64,000 bases of DNA from Lepidostoma basale (GCA_022606425.2 JAHDVF020001255.1:372001-436000), one strand, 5' to 3'; shown: positions 31,125-41,499, counted from the first letter of the stretch. Program-made: numbers and translations. The notes: generated by a model from the sequence alone, not told the origin.

Positions 31125-31675
31125 GTTATTGGAAACAAGAATCTATCAATGAAAGCGAAAACGGCCGTTCACAATAGAGTTCTGGTCCCATCCCTAATGT
31201 ATGGAAGCGAAGCATGGAACTGGCAGAAGAAGGATGAACGGAGAATAAATGCGGTAGAGATGAGGTCCCTATGACGTATGTGTGGTAGAACGATATACGA
31301 CAGAATCTCAAATGCTGATATAAGAAAGGAATGTAGATCGGAAGAAGGTATTATGAACAAAATTATGAAAGGATCGCTGCGTTGGTTCGGACATATGGAA
31401 TGCATGGATGGAGAAAGAATGGTTAAGAAAGTATACGTTAATGATGTAAATGGGGTACGAAGTCGAGGCAGACCGAGGAAAACATGGCATGACCAAATTA
31501 ATCAAATTTTAAAGGTTGGTCATGTTAGAAGTCGGAGGAATCGACGTGCGTGTATGATTCGTTGTATTAATGTGGAGGAATCTAGAGAGGATTGTCAGGA
31601 TAGAGTAGTGTGGCGGTCCATTCTCTCTATTTACCCCTGCAGTGAAACGACGTGATGGTTTGTTTGTTTGTTTTG
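31125..31675 (+). pseudogene. LINE-B fragment, well preserved C-terminus
   Basis: A 125-codon plus frame: MCGRTIYDRISNADIRKECR, SLRWFGHMECMDGERMVKKV, NGVRSRGRPRKTWHDQINQI, NRRACMIRCINVEESREDCQ and VVWRSILSIYPC. A stop just before MCGRT breaks it from the upstream NGVLVPSLMYGSEAWNWQKK part in the same frame. It ends in GTGATGGTTTGTTTGTTTGT. It is probably a relatively recent copy. Confidence 0.88.
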
Positions 31676-31679
31676 TATT

Positions 31680-31800
31680 AAAAAAATTGTAATATTATAA
31701 TACTGTTGTAAATTGAACAGTTAACAATGTTAAAGTATTATAGTGTTTCGGCCAAAACAATAGACTATTTAATTCTCTGATAGTTTGAAACCGGTCGAAA
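31680..31800. repeat. PLE-4 end fragment
   Basis: The block around TAGTGTTTCGGCCAAAACAA is shared with 40.77, 42.95 and 60.04 kb. It lies directly upstream of the LINE-A insertion. Confidence 0.6.
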
Positions 31801-31857
31801 CTAAATAACAAGTGAAATTAAAAGTAAAGGAATTTAAAAATGTAATTTTATTTCATT

Positions 31858-33226
31858 CCCATATGGAATGTGGAATCTACAGAGCTATTAGTATTTTGAG
31901 TGTTGTTGGTAAAATCTATGGCAGAATTTTAATAGAAAGAGTAAGAAAGACGACGAGTGATAGAGTTTGGGATGTGCGAGGCGCTTTTATGAATGGCAGA
32001 GGATGCATGGATCAAATTTTTGCACTTCGTACAGTGACAGAGAAGTTTATGGCCAAAAACCGTAAACTCTTCTGTGCGTTTGTCGATTTGCAATAAGCAT
32101 ATGATCGCGTAGACAGAGGTAAACTGTGGGAAATATTGTCGGAATATGGAATAAACACAAAACTGATCACGGCAATTACATCGCTGTACACAGAAAGCAC
32201 TGCTAGTGTCAGAGTAAATGGGGATCTTACAGCCTGGTTTGATATCAATAAAGGTGTCAAACAAGGGTGTGTAATGTCTCCATGGTTGTTTAATCTATAT
32301 ATGGACAAGTGTATGAAAGAGCTGAAAGGGTTGGAAGCAGGTGCAAAAATGGAAGGTGTGTCAGTAAGCTGTTTGTTGTATGCGGACGACGCTGTGCTAC
32401 TTGCAGACAACGAGCACGAACTGCAAGCCCTGGTGTCTAATATGTATGAGGTATGCAAGCGATACGATTTGATGATGAATGTGAATAAGTCTAAGGTAAT
32501 GATTTTCGAAAAAGAAGGAAGCATGACAGTCTGCAACATTAGTGTAAACGGTGAAAATCTGGAACTAGTGGATGAATTTGTTTATTTAGGAAGTATGTTT
32601 ACAAAGGATGGGAGGGTGGAGAAGGATATTGAAAGAAGGGTTGGGGCAGGCAACAGAATAAATGGTGCACTTAAAGTTGTCATCGCAAACAAAAGCCTAT
32701 CCAAAAAGCTAAGATGGCAGTGCACAATGGTGTTCTTGTGCCGACCCTTATGTATGGAAGTGAAGCATGGAACTGGCAAAAGAAGGATGAAAGTAGAATA
32801 AATGCAGTAGAAATGAGATCTCTAAGACGAATGTGTGCAAATCTGTTTATGATAGAGTGACAAATGCAAGTATAAGAAGTGAATGTGGTGCGAATGAAAG
32901 TGTTATGAACAAAATAAGGAAAGGGTCATTAAGATGGTTTGGACACATGGAAAGAATGAGTGAAGACAGAATGGTAAAGAAGGTATATGTAAACGGCGTG
33001 AACGGAGCTAGAAATAGAGGAAGGCCGAGGAAAACGTGGCACGATCAAATCAATCAAATATTGAATGTCGGTCACGTGAGGAGTCGGAAAAATCGACGTG
33101 CGTGCATGACAAGATGTATGAATGTAGAGGAATCGAGAGACGTATGTCAGGACAGAACAGTGTGGCGTTCCATTATTTCTGCCTACCCCTCCGGGGAGAC
33201 GGCGTGATGGTAAGTTAGTTAGTTAG
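31858..33226 (+). pseudogene. LINE-A, longest copy, with reverse transcriptase motifs and 10-bp target duplication
   Basis: TTATTTCATT occurs at 31848-31857 and again at 33227-33236, an exact target-site duplication. So this 1.37-kb copy inserted as a 5'-truncated element. The protein reads ILSVVGKIYGRILIERVRK, GRGCMDQIFALRTVTEKF, CAFVDLQ (first catalytic Asp), then a stop where K is expected, AYDRVDRGKLW, GVKQGCVMSPWLFNLYMDKC, LLYADDAVLLA (catalytic YADD, residues 82-85 of the 221-codon frame), YLGSMFTKDGR, and after a frameshift near 32710 SLRWFGHMERMSEDRMVKKV, RGRPRKTWHDQINQI, NRRACMTRCMNV and VWRSIISAYPSG. One stop and two frameshifts make it dead. It is a non-LTR reverse transcriptase; endonuclease sequence is truncated away. 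I do not assign a clade. Confidence 0.93.
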
Positions 33227-33236
33227 TTATTTCATT

Positions 33237-33559
33237 AAGTACAAGCAAGGTTGCATTTAAAATGAAATATGAATTTATATTGCAATAACGAGTGCGCGTG
33301 TTGGTACAAAGCCCTGGAATATGACCATTTGGGTTGGTTATATTTGAAGATACGGCGGGGGGTTATGCTTGCAGATCCTCCACTATTATGAAAATGCGCA
33401 TAACGTAACTAAGTGGTCACAAAAAGATATCGATGGTATAAAGATATTTTGGTTCAAAACTATTTTAGGATTCGAAATCGTTCTAATTTGAATTTACATT
33501 GTTGTATTAACTTTATAAGTTTTATTAGTTCGTTTTCTGCTAACTAGCAAATATTCTAG
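33237..33559. other. unassigned DNA
   Basis: 33290-33420 has mixed composition and no repeat match. Confidence 0.4.
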
Positions 33560-33615
33560 ACGTTTATACTTAGGAAATTGAAAATAACTTTGTTTAATCC
33601 ACAAAATATTAAAAA

Positions 33616-33654
33616 ACACGACATGTTTCGGAGCATACCTCCATCTTCAGGTGT
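33616..33654 (-). ncRNA. hammerhead-like ribozyme fold (PLE-3 type), best core
   Basis: As RNA: ACAC, CUGAAGA, extra U, GGAGGUAUGCUCC (stem II with one non-pair), GAAA, palindrome CAUG, UC, GUGU. Stem I is ACAC/GUGU, 4 bp. All core bases of a hammerhead are present (CUGANGA, GAAA, UH), plus an added U before stem II. The predicted cleavage point would follow the C of UC. Minimal palindromic stem III versions are known from Penelope-like elements and are thought to work as dimers. Activity is not shown. Confidence 0.5.
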
Positions 33655-33774
33655 AAAAATATAATATAAACTAAACAACGAAAGACTAATATAAAAACGC
33701 AATTAAAATTCGATACAATTATTAAATTTTCTTTTTATAAAATAAAAAACTAAAATACGTCTTTGAAAACAAGG

Positions 33775-34254
33775 AAACTCCAATATGTCTAAGAGAAAAG
33801 TCTATGATTCATGCATACTGCCGGTGATGACTTATGGGATGGAAACTATGACCCTCACCAAGAGAAATTTCGGGAGATTAAGAGTCACGCAGCGTTCCAT
33901 GGAAAGACATATGCTCGGCGTCAGTCTCCGAGATAAAATCAGAAATGGGGAGATTAGACGCTGAACAAAAATAACGGATATCATGGAACGACTAGCGAGA
34001 CTGAAGTGCCAATGGGCGGATCATGTGGCGAGACAGAGTGAGGATAGATGGACCCAGAAAATAATAAGGTGGAGACCATGGGAGAATAGGAGAAGCGTCG
34101 GCAGACCGCAAAAAAGGTGGACCGACGACATTGTTGCCGTAGGGGGGGGGGGATGTGGCTACGGCTGGCAGGAGATAGAGACGAGTGGAAGGAACGAGAA
34201 GAGGCCTATGTGCAACAGTGGACCGATGAAGGCTGGCGAAGAAGAAGAATAAAA
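33775..34254 (+). pseudogene. LINE-D C-terminal region inserted in a Penelope-like element
   Basis: The plus strand reads LPVMTYGMETMTLTKRNF, VTQRSMERHMLGVSLRDKIR, stop, KITDIMERLARLKCQWADHV, ARQSEDRWTQKI, SVGRPQKRWTDDI and, after a shift at a G9 run (34143-34151), EAYVQQWTDEGW. The tail is (GAA)n. The G run may itself be the frameshift site. The catalytic palm is absent. Confidence 0.85.
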
Positions 34255-34429
34255 AATTCTAATTTAAAAATTGACCTGGGCTATTTACTATAAGTACTAA
34301 ATTTTTTTTTTATCAGTAAGAACTAATAAATAATATTAAATAATAATAATACATGATGATAATATATAAAAATATTTAATATAGAAAAAAACTACATTTG
34401 AAAAAACAGAATTAATATAGAAATTAATA

Positions 34430-34770
34430 AATGATTAATTTGCATTTGATGGGGAATGGGAGCTTGGGAGATTAAATGTAGACAAAGTATTTAAGGAGAA
34501 TGGAGTAAAAGGAGGAATCTGATTATTAATTATGTTTTTACCCAATTTTACCGACTTGAGGATTTCTAAATTTTCATGTTTGTTTAATTTATTGCTATTG
34601 TTATCAATGGTTAGTCAAATTCAATACAATGGTTAGCCATCTCAGAAAAAATAGTATGTTTGGTGAAAGCTTGTTTGTGTTCGTTGATACGTGTTTTAAA
34701 TGTTCATCCTGTCCTGCCTATGTAAAAAGCATCAACAATAGCAATAAATTAAACAAACTTGAAAACTTCA
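34430..34770 (-). pseudogene. Penelope-like GIY-YIG endonuclease remnant
   Basis: The minus strand reads DAFYIGRTG, a stop replacing the next residue, then TFKTRINEHKQAF, IFSEMANHCIEFD and, over more stops, KSSSR/LISQAPIPH-like codons. YIG(R/K)TGR-T-F-K-T-R-x-x-E-H followed by A-x-H is the signature of the GIY-YIG nuclease at the C-terminus of Penelope-like elements, which nicks target DNA before reverse transcription. The first Gly-x-Tyr strand is altered (DAFYIG). The reverse transcriptase domain is not present in the window. Confidence 0.8.
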
Positions 34771-35012
34771 AATGTGTTATTCACAGTTGGCACAGAGATA
34801 ATCACATAATAAAGTAATTGGTTATTTTAGTTAAGACTGCACATTTTTTAGCGAATTCGTCTTATTTTTAATTTACTAATTAATTATGATTTATTTTATC
34901 GAATATGGCACGAGGCTTGTTATAAAATTTTCGAAAAATGTTTTATTTATATATTGTAGTATAAAAACAATGTAAAAAACTACCAATTCAATCCTATGAA
35001 TTACAAACTATA

Positions 35013-35840
35013 CTAGAGCCGTTTAGAATTGAGTCTTGGGGCCATAAATGTCAATAGAGATAAGGATGGGAAGCGCGCCGGGACCGTTTTTTCATCGATC
35101 GATATACGATACAATCGACTATAATGATTTTATAATGATCTGTACGTTATGATATGTACGATGAGGCACTAATGATTGGTCTTTACCAAATGCAATTGCA
35201 GTGCGTGTTTTTTGCTGTAGATGTGTTTACAGCAATTAAATAAATATATTCGTGTGTCACCACTCGTTGCGCACTATGGATAGTTCATTTTCTAACGTTG
35301 ATTTGAAGAAATAACATGGCGATATTAGCCCTCAAACTCGAACAGTGATTCACAACGTATTCCTGTTTGTCAATGAATTGAAAAGTGATCCGAATAAAAT
35401 GGTTTCTCTTAATTTCAACAAACCACGTGAAATGGCCGCGTTTATTTGTGGTGTGAGTAGAGCGACAGTGGACTTTTAAGGGCCACAATATGATCTACTT
35501 TGTTTCTTATACTTAACTTTCTTTCTGTGTTTATAGACATACGGTACACAATTTTTAAAATTCAACAATTTTTCGGTTTATACTGGTATTTAATTTAGTA
35601 TCTTGTGACAAATTTCATACGAATTTAAACGCACATAAAACCAGTAAATAAAGTTTAATATCAAAACTTTGTTAACTAGTTAAAATTTATGAACAAGATA
35701 CGATAATAAACGTTACTTATCGATATATTTATTTTATTGTTACGCCCATCCCTAAACCGCTCCATAAGGCCCGTAAGTGCAAGCGAGATAGACATAGGGA
35801 AATGATTTATGGCCCAAGACTCAATTCTAAACGGCTCTAG
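35013..35840 (+). mobile_element. 828-bp TIR element, Tc1/mariner-like
   Basis: The left end is CTAGAGCCGTTTAGAATTGA and the right end read inward is identical over that length and continues GTCTTGGG-CCATAAAT, a ~38-bp terminal inverted repeat. TATA flanks both sides, consistent with TA or TATA target duplication. The interior holds a transposase N-terminal remnant. It is probably an internal-deletion derivative of a ~1.3-2 kb parent. Confidence 0.85.
35277..35480 (+). pseudogene. transposase N-terminal (helix-turn-helix) remnant
   Basis: The plus strand starts MDSSFSNVDLKK, meets a stop, then reads ISPQTRTVIHNVFLFVNELK, NFNKPREMAAFICGVSRATV and ends at a stop. A basic start, an S-P-x-T-R-x-x-I-x-x-V helix and an A-x-x-x-G-V-S-x-x-T-V helix-turn-helix are seen at the N-termini of several IS630/Tc1/mariner-group transposases. 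The catalytic DDE/D domain is absent. Confidence 0.65.
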
Positions 35841-35944
35841 TATAGACAGCAAACTGCTGATACCGGTTAAAAATAGGTGAATAAATGAAATGAAACTCAT
35901 TATACATGATAAAATAATTATATTTTTTACCATATAAGATTTAA

Positions 35945-36065
35945 TTTACTTGACTTGACTTGACTCGAAAGGGTAGGCAGAAAGAATGGACTGCCACATT
36001 TTTCTTTCCCTACATACTTTTGTCGCTTCCTTAACACTCATACATCATGCACGTGTAGTGGTGAG
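35945..36065 (-). mobile_element. LINE-A 3' scrap
   Basis: Reverse of the LINE-A C-terminal codons and end (AAGGGTAGGCAGAAAGAATG). The tail is replaced by TTGACTTGACTTGAC, an altered tetranucleotide/pentanucleotide repeat. Confidence 0.7.
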
Positions 36066-36074
36066 CGCATCCCT

Positions 36075-36495
36075 AAACACACACGTAGATTTAGAACCTT
36101 GATAGTTGATAACAGTTCCCTGTCAACTCTAGCTCGCCTCAGGACTTCGGTATTGGCAACCATGTCTGTCCAGGGAACTCTGAGCATTCGGCGATGCAGC
36201 CACATTTCAAATGCTTCCAGTCTGTTCATTGAGTTAACTTTCAAGGTCCACGTTACACATCCGTACAAAAAAACAGACCACACATAGCATTTGATCATTC
36301 TCTGGCGGAGTTTCAAGTTTACGTTATCATTGCAGAAGAGTGATTTCATTTTATTAAACGTAGCTCTTGCTGCCTCAATTCTACATTTTATCTCTACATC
36401 TGGGTCAAGAGATTGCGTTAGTATGCTGCCGAGGTATTAAAAATTTTCCACGCTTTCAACGTTACGGCCGTTCAAATGCAATACTGACCCACTGT
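36075..36495 (-). pseudogene. LINE-G post-palm fragment
   Basis: Minus strand: GSVLHLNGRNVESVENF, a stop, YLGSILTQSLDPDVEIKCRI, AARATFNKMKSLFCNDNVNL, MIKCYVWSVFLYGCVTWTLK, RLEAFEMWLHRRMLRVPWTD and RRARVDRELLSTIKV. The order YLGS...LYGC-x-T-W-T...RRMLR-x-PW is the standard post-palm arrangement of a CR1/RTE-like LINE. It ends abruptly before the GRR/GRP segment seen at 51940. Confidence 0.85.
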
Positions 36496-36499
36496 AGTC

Positions 36500-36950
36500 A
36501 AGTCAAACCATCCTAATGATCCTTTTATTATTTTGTTCATAACTTCACACTTTCATTCACTGCGCAATCACACAGGCGGACATTTAATATTAGATTTTTT
36601 ATCGTGCCACGCTACGCCACCTGCTCTGATAAGGTGGTCGAGATTTTAATATTTGGTTGATTCGATCGTGCCACGTTTTTCTCGGTCTTTCCCTATCTTT
36701 ACTTTCGTTTACATCGTTAACAAACGTTTTATTCACTATTCTTTCTATGTGCTCACACAATCCTAATGACCCTTTCATTCATTTATTTATAACACTTTCA
36801 TTCGCACTGCATTCACTTCCTTCCTTTCTATCATACACAGATTTTTACACATTCGTCTAAGAGAACTCATTTCTACTGCATGTATTCTACTTCCATCCTT
36901 CTTTTGCTAGACCATGCTTCGCTTTCATACATAAGGGTTGCTACAAGTGA
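36500..36950 (-). pseudogene. LINE-A rearranged fragments
   Basis: Pieces of MRSLRRMC.., the SECGANES block, MNKxxKGSLRLxEHIERI and RPRKTWHDRINQIL are recognisable on the minus strand, but a ~100-bp segment near 36500-36600 is duplicated or out of order. Confidence 0.7.
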
Positions 36951-37265
36951 TGAAGACGATCAGCCTTCTCTCCATCTCTTTGGTGGTCGCCCTGGTGGTC
37001 GACGGCCCTCTGGAGTCTCGTGCATCACGATCTTAGGAATTCTTGCTGGATCCATTATCTCAATGTGTTCCCTCCAGAATCATCTTCTCTGCCTATTATA
37101 TATAACCATGTCTTCAATTTTGTAGAATTAGCGAATTTTTTCATTGGGTATCCTATCTCTAAGGGTTCTCCCCGCAATAGGTTGCAATGTTCTCATTTCT
37201 GCTACTCTACTAAGAGATGTTTGGTTCTGACAGTGTCTGCTCTTGCTTCGAATATACGCCTTAAA
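36950..37265 (-). pseudogene. LINE-C C-terminal fragment
   Basis: Read backwards: EARADTVRTKHLL-like codons near 37255, RNIATYCGENP, a damaged IRKICRIED block, and ETPEGRRPPGRPPKRWRE near 36960-37020. The frame is broken repeatedly. Confidence 0.65.
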
Positions 37266-38097
37266 TACGAATTCATATCATTATTCTAGATTTTCACAAT
37301 TCACGAAAATGTTAATCAAATATATTTTTCTATTAATTAATCTTTTTCGTGAATTACCTGGGGCAACATTTGTACGATTTAAAATTACTATATTTTCTCG
37401 ATATGTTCACATAATTAATATTAGTAAATATTACCAAGGAGTAATTAAATCCATTTACAAATAACCGTCCATGTTTCTCCATCAATACATATTCAGGGTG
37501 AATTGTCCACGTTTAAGTGTCTCGCATTGAACAGATCAGGCGTATTGTGAACAGAGGGTTAAATTGACTTACCCGGAACATTCGACCTGTTACGTGCGAT
37601 AATTTTACTGAAAGGTTGTTTGCCAGGCAGCTCGAGTGAGTGAGGAGACTCTCATCAATTCTGCCTTATTGTTCTAACATTACATGTTCGACAATTCCAA
37701 TTGTTTGGTCGTACAAGGGGTTTCTCGCATCTATTGATTCTTAACTAAGATTGAATCCTTGGAAGGCACGGGTAATAACAAATAATCATTTGGCTGAAAA
37801 TAGAGATGTGAAAACATATTTTAACATAATGTTAAATTCACACACTCACCATCCTCTACCAGAATAAATGTCCTGTTAACTCTGGGTAGGGACGTGACAG
37901 GTTAGGTCAAATGTGAGGTTTACGTTGTTCCAGTGAATTTTCCGGATAACATGAACCGTGTAGGATAGATAAACGTGTATAAAAACTTTTTTTTTATATC
38001 AAAACTACCCTTCACCCTTTATTGCATGATTTTTTTAAAGTTTAACTGAAATAATGTTTTTAGTTATCTATTCCAAAATATAGAATATGGGAAAAAA
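37266..38097. other. unassigned; 37480-37960 may be single-copy
   Basis: No repeat in the window matches 37480-37960, which has mixed composition. No convincing exon. Confidence 0.45.
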
Positions 38098-38120
38098 TTC
38101 TCTCTCTCTCTCTCTCTCTC
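38098..38120 (+). repeat. (TC)n microsatellite
   Basis: Pure TC dinucleotide run of 11 units. Confidence 0.95.
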
Positions 38121-38471
38121 TGAACTACGCTTTATTCTCCCATCTCAGCCTGAGTATTCCCACTGATGTTGTGGTTGTTGTTCACTCAGCTGTACTTATT
38201 TTCATTTTTCTGGGTTATTATCAAATATTCATTAACTTGATACTAACAAGTCGATACATTAAACTTCCATAAAATTTCATTATTATACAACATATTTTCA
38301 AGTATATTTGTTCGAGACAATTAATTGTGTTTACCTTTTAGTCATTCTATTCGCCGTTATATTATTTTGTGGTTTCACATTTGAATTAGTTATAAAAATC
38401 TTCATTTAATAAAATCTTACTAATACGCAATGAATTGAAAACAAAAAAAAATATTTAATTTATAAAGTTAC
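38121..38471. other. unassigned AT-rich DNA
   Basis: No gene or repeat. A 36-bp LINE-B scrap in reverse orientation lies just after, at 38472-38516. Confidence 0.45.
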
Positions 38472-38516
38472 GACAACGGTAGGCAGAGAGAATGGACCGC
38501 CACACGACTCTAGCTG

Positions 38517-38935
38517 CTTGACGAATGCTGTTTGGAAAAATAAAAATATGCTAAAGGAGAGCAAAATTCGAATCTACAAGACATGCGTACGTCCTATAAC
38601 ATATGGAATAGAAACTAGAGCTGACACCATCAGAACAAAAATTCTTCTTAGAACCACAGAAATGAAGACTCTCCGATCCGTTGCGGGAACGACACTCCGA
38701 GACAGAATAAGAAATTCTGAAATCAGAAAGATCTGCAATGTGTAAGATGTCGTGCGATGGGGAAGAAAGAGATCATGTGGAAAGAGCATGTTCTGAAAGA
38801 GTGATAAATATAGCCGCAAATTAAGTACCAACCGGAAATCGACCTGCAGGAAGACCACCTTAAAGATGGCGAGACAGCTGGACGAGAAATAACATGACAC
38901 AGTCCTAAATAAAACAGAAGGAGAAGAAGAAGTAT
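38517..38935 (+). pseudogene. LINE-C C-terminal fragment
   Basis: Plus: LTNAVWKNKNMLKESKIRIY, KTCVRPITYGIETRADTIRT, LRTTEMKTLRSVAGTTLRDR and SEIRKICNV, a stop, then damaged codons up to AGRPP-like and an AGAAGAAGAAG tail. A near-sister of 40795-41460 in opposite orientation, about 2 kb away. Confidence 0.85.
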
Positions 38936-39224
38936 TTTTAAGATATATAGACATCTTAAGATATATAGGATCGATTTTTGAAAATTTCTCTTCAGCATCT
39001 CTAGATCAACTACATCCGATATCTACCGATAAAGTGCTTACTCCGTTGAGTAGGACCAAATAATCGAAAAACCCATTGGGATACAATGAGCCCTCGGAAA
39101 CCATCCAAACGTACGTGCTTAAATATATTGGATCACCTATTTCACATTCTGATTAATGTGAAAAAAATATTTAAAACCCATAGAAATATCTTCACAAATA
39201 ATTAATGATCTTCTTCTTTTTTAT

Positions 39225-39363
39225 TTGTTGTTTCTTGAACAAAGATATAAAACTCTATATTGAATAAATAATACAAATGAAAACGTCAGTTTTCTAGAAG
39301 TTTTATTATATTTTATGGAAATGACATGTTTCGCCCTTCTAAGGCATTATCAAATGTGACGAA
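39225..39363. repeat. PLE-1 half element with left flank
   Basis: Matches 10955-11100, ending at the core (TTTCGCCCTTCTAAGGCATT, ATCAAATGTGAC). The second arm is absent. Confidence 0.75.
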
Positions 39364-40148
39364 ATTTCAGTTCACTCCTGTTTATACGAGTATACACTAC
39401 TAGTAAATGGAGCAGAAAATGGTAATTACGAAAATTGATGTGACTTTATACATTTTAACAATAAATTATTTTGGTAGGTCTAGAAATCTTTCAAAGTGTT
39501 TCTTGGAACTCGTTAAGAAATTTTATGACAATGATTACATAGTTAGGGGATACTATCAAATCAAATCAAAAATAAGTTATTGAGGTAGGACGAAATAAAG
39601 TGTTTCTAAGAAAAACATCTTCTCTACAAATGAAATTAAAATATTAATTTGTTTAAAATTATTATTTTGTTTAAATTAATATAATAAATGGTTAATTAAG
39701 CAATAATTTTAAATCACAAATATACAAAGTACGATCCAACTTCAATAAGCCTGCTCTCGAAGGACACAAAAAATGTTCGTCTTGATACACTCGAGCGTTT
39801 TAAAATATTCAGGTTAAAAGTCCAAACTTTAACCTCGAATTTTGAAAGTTAAATGAGAACAGATCCCGCCCGAGATAAAATCGCGAAGGGAGTTAAGGAT
39901 ACAAGTAGGGAATCTGTCCCATTTAATTGAGGATTTAACAGGACACTTCGAATTTAACAGGATTACTAAAAGCACTTCATATTCACAAAGAAGTTAGTTA
40001 AAGGTTCCTCGTTTAACCCACTCAAGCTGAGAAGAAGTCGAAAAAATGTGTAGTATTGAGTTTTCCATAACAGCAATTTAAATGTATCACAATTTCAATA
40101 ATGAAAATTAAAAATTTAATCTTTTTAATGATGACAAATGTCTGCGTA
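39364..40148. other. unassigned; 39720-40040 may be single-copy
   Basis: No repeat or exon recognised. 39720-40040 is of mixed composition and unmatched in the window. Confidence 0.45.
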
Positions 40149-40182
40149 TAATATTATAAGCAAACATTTGCTTATAATATTA
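40149..40182. repeat. perfect 16-bp palindrome, 2-nt loop
   Basis: TAATATTATAAGCAAA, CA, then its exact inverse complement. No other copy is seen in the window. Confidence 0.9.
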
Positions 40183-40251
40183 AACTTTTTAAATAAAGGT
40201 GGGGGAAAAACACATAGTATAAATTTAAGTGCGATGAGTCATACTAAATTC

Positions 40252-40520
40252 TTTTTCTTCTTCCTCAGCCTATTCCCGTCCACTCCTGGACAAAGGCCTC
40301 CTCCATTTGCTTTCATGTCATTCTGTCCTGTGCAGACTGCATCCAGGTTATTCCGACGTGTCTGTTTAGATCATCCTTCCACCGTAGTTGAGGTCGCCCT
40401 GCACTTCTCTCCGCCGTCCGAGGTCTCCAAGTCAGCAGTCTTCTTATCCACTTTTCATCTGAGCTTCTGGCTACGTGACCTGCCCATTGCCATTTTAGAG
40501 TCGCCACCCGGTGGATGAAT
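40252..40520 (-). pseudogene. LINE-D C-terminal fragment
   Basis: Minus: VATLKWQWAGHVARSSDEKW, IRRLLTWRPR, RSAGRPQLRWKDDLNRHVGI, TWMQSAQDR, and an EAFVQEWTGIG ending that crosses a stop, followed by (GAA)n. It is the least damaged C-terminus of its subfamily here. Confidence 0.85.
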
Positions 40521-40667
40521 TAGAGACACATGCTAAATTAGAGACAATAAACATTAGTAGAAAACTGATTACATTAATAAGAAAGGGAAAAAAAGTGGAA
40601 GGTAGTTTTAATATTTTTTTTTACATTGTATAAAGGAAAAGTTTTCAACGTATTATATAATATTCCA

Positions 40668-40795
40668 AGGGAAGCAGCTGTCGCGACATTCTCAAAAGGT
40701 GTATAATAAATAATGGTGATATAAAAATATAACAGTGTTGTAAATTTAAAAGTTGATAATGTTGAAGTATCATAGTGTTACGGCCAAAATATTCT
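40668..40795. repeat. PLE-4 end module
   Basis: GCAGCTGTCGCGACATTCTC and the later TAGTGTTACGGCC block match 31005-31110 and 31680-31800. It stops at the LINE-C tail. Confidence 0.6.
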
Positions 40796-41460
40796 TCTTC
40801 TTCTTCTTTTTCTGCTTTATTTAGGACTGTGTCCTGTTATTTCTCGGAGCCTGTTTCTGGGATGCAGATCTCCAACTATCTCGCCATCTTTTAGGTGGTC
40901 TTCCTGCAGGTCGATTTACTGTTGGTACTTTATTTGCGGCTATATTTATCACTCTTTCAGAACATGCTATTTACACATGATCCCTCCAGTAGCGTCTTCT
41001 CAGTCTTCTCCATCGCACGACATATTCAACATTGCAGATCTTTCTTATTCCAGAATTTCTTATTCTGTCTCGGAGTGTCGTTCCCGCAACGGATCGGAGA
41101 GTCTTCGTTTCTGTGGTTCTTGGGATACTTTTTGTCCTGATGCTGTCAGCTCTCGTTTCTATTCCATATGTCATTATAGGACGTACGCTTACCTTGTAGA
41201 TTCGAATTTTGCTCTCCTTTCACATATTTTTATTTTTCCAAACAGCATTCGTCAAGCAACCAGCCACAACGGCGGCCCTGTTTGTTAGTTCACTTACTTC
41301 TCCGTAGAGGTCACTGCTGCTTGATACATCAACACCTAAGTACTTGAAATGCATCACCTTGTTCTATTATTTTATTATCTAATGCAAGCTTGCATCGTAC
41401 TGGTTGCCTTGATGTGGTTACATTTTTGTCTTGTCTATGGAGATTTAATAGTTTTGTTAA
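40795..41460 (-). pseudogene. LINE-C fragment, longest C-terminal copy
   Basis: Minus: a start near DNKIIEQGDAF, SDLYGEVSELTNRAA, WKNKNM, KIRIYKxxVRPIMTYGIETR, ADSIRTKSIPRTTETKTLRS, VAGTTLRDRIRNSGIRKICN, VVRWRRLRRRYWRDHV and RPAGRPPKRW-like codons, ending in (GAA)n at 40795. It lies post-palm. Two frameshifts and one stop. Confidence 0.85.
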
Positions 41461-41499
41461 TTATTTAAAAACATAGTTAGTTATAATACAATTTTGTAA

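Larger units (their letters stand above)
33560..34815 (-). mobile_element. Penelope-like element 3' part, interrupted by LINE-D
   Basis: On the minus strand: GIY-YIG remnant (34770-34430), untranslated DNA with 'aacctgggct'-like block (about 34280), then, after the LINE-D insertion (33775-34254), the PLE-3 core module at 33654-33616 and the end ATTTTGTGGATTAAACAAAG. The same flanking blocks surround the PLE-3 foldback at 25.2 kb. This is the most complete link between a core module and a Penelope coding remnant here. Confidence 0.75.
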
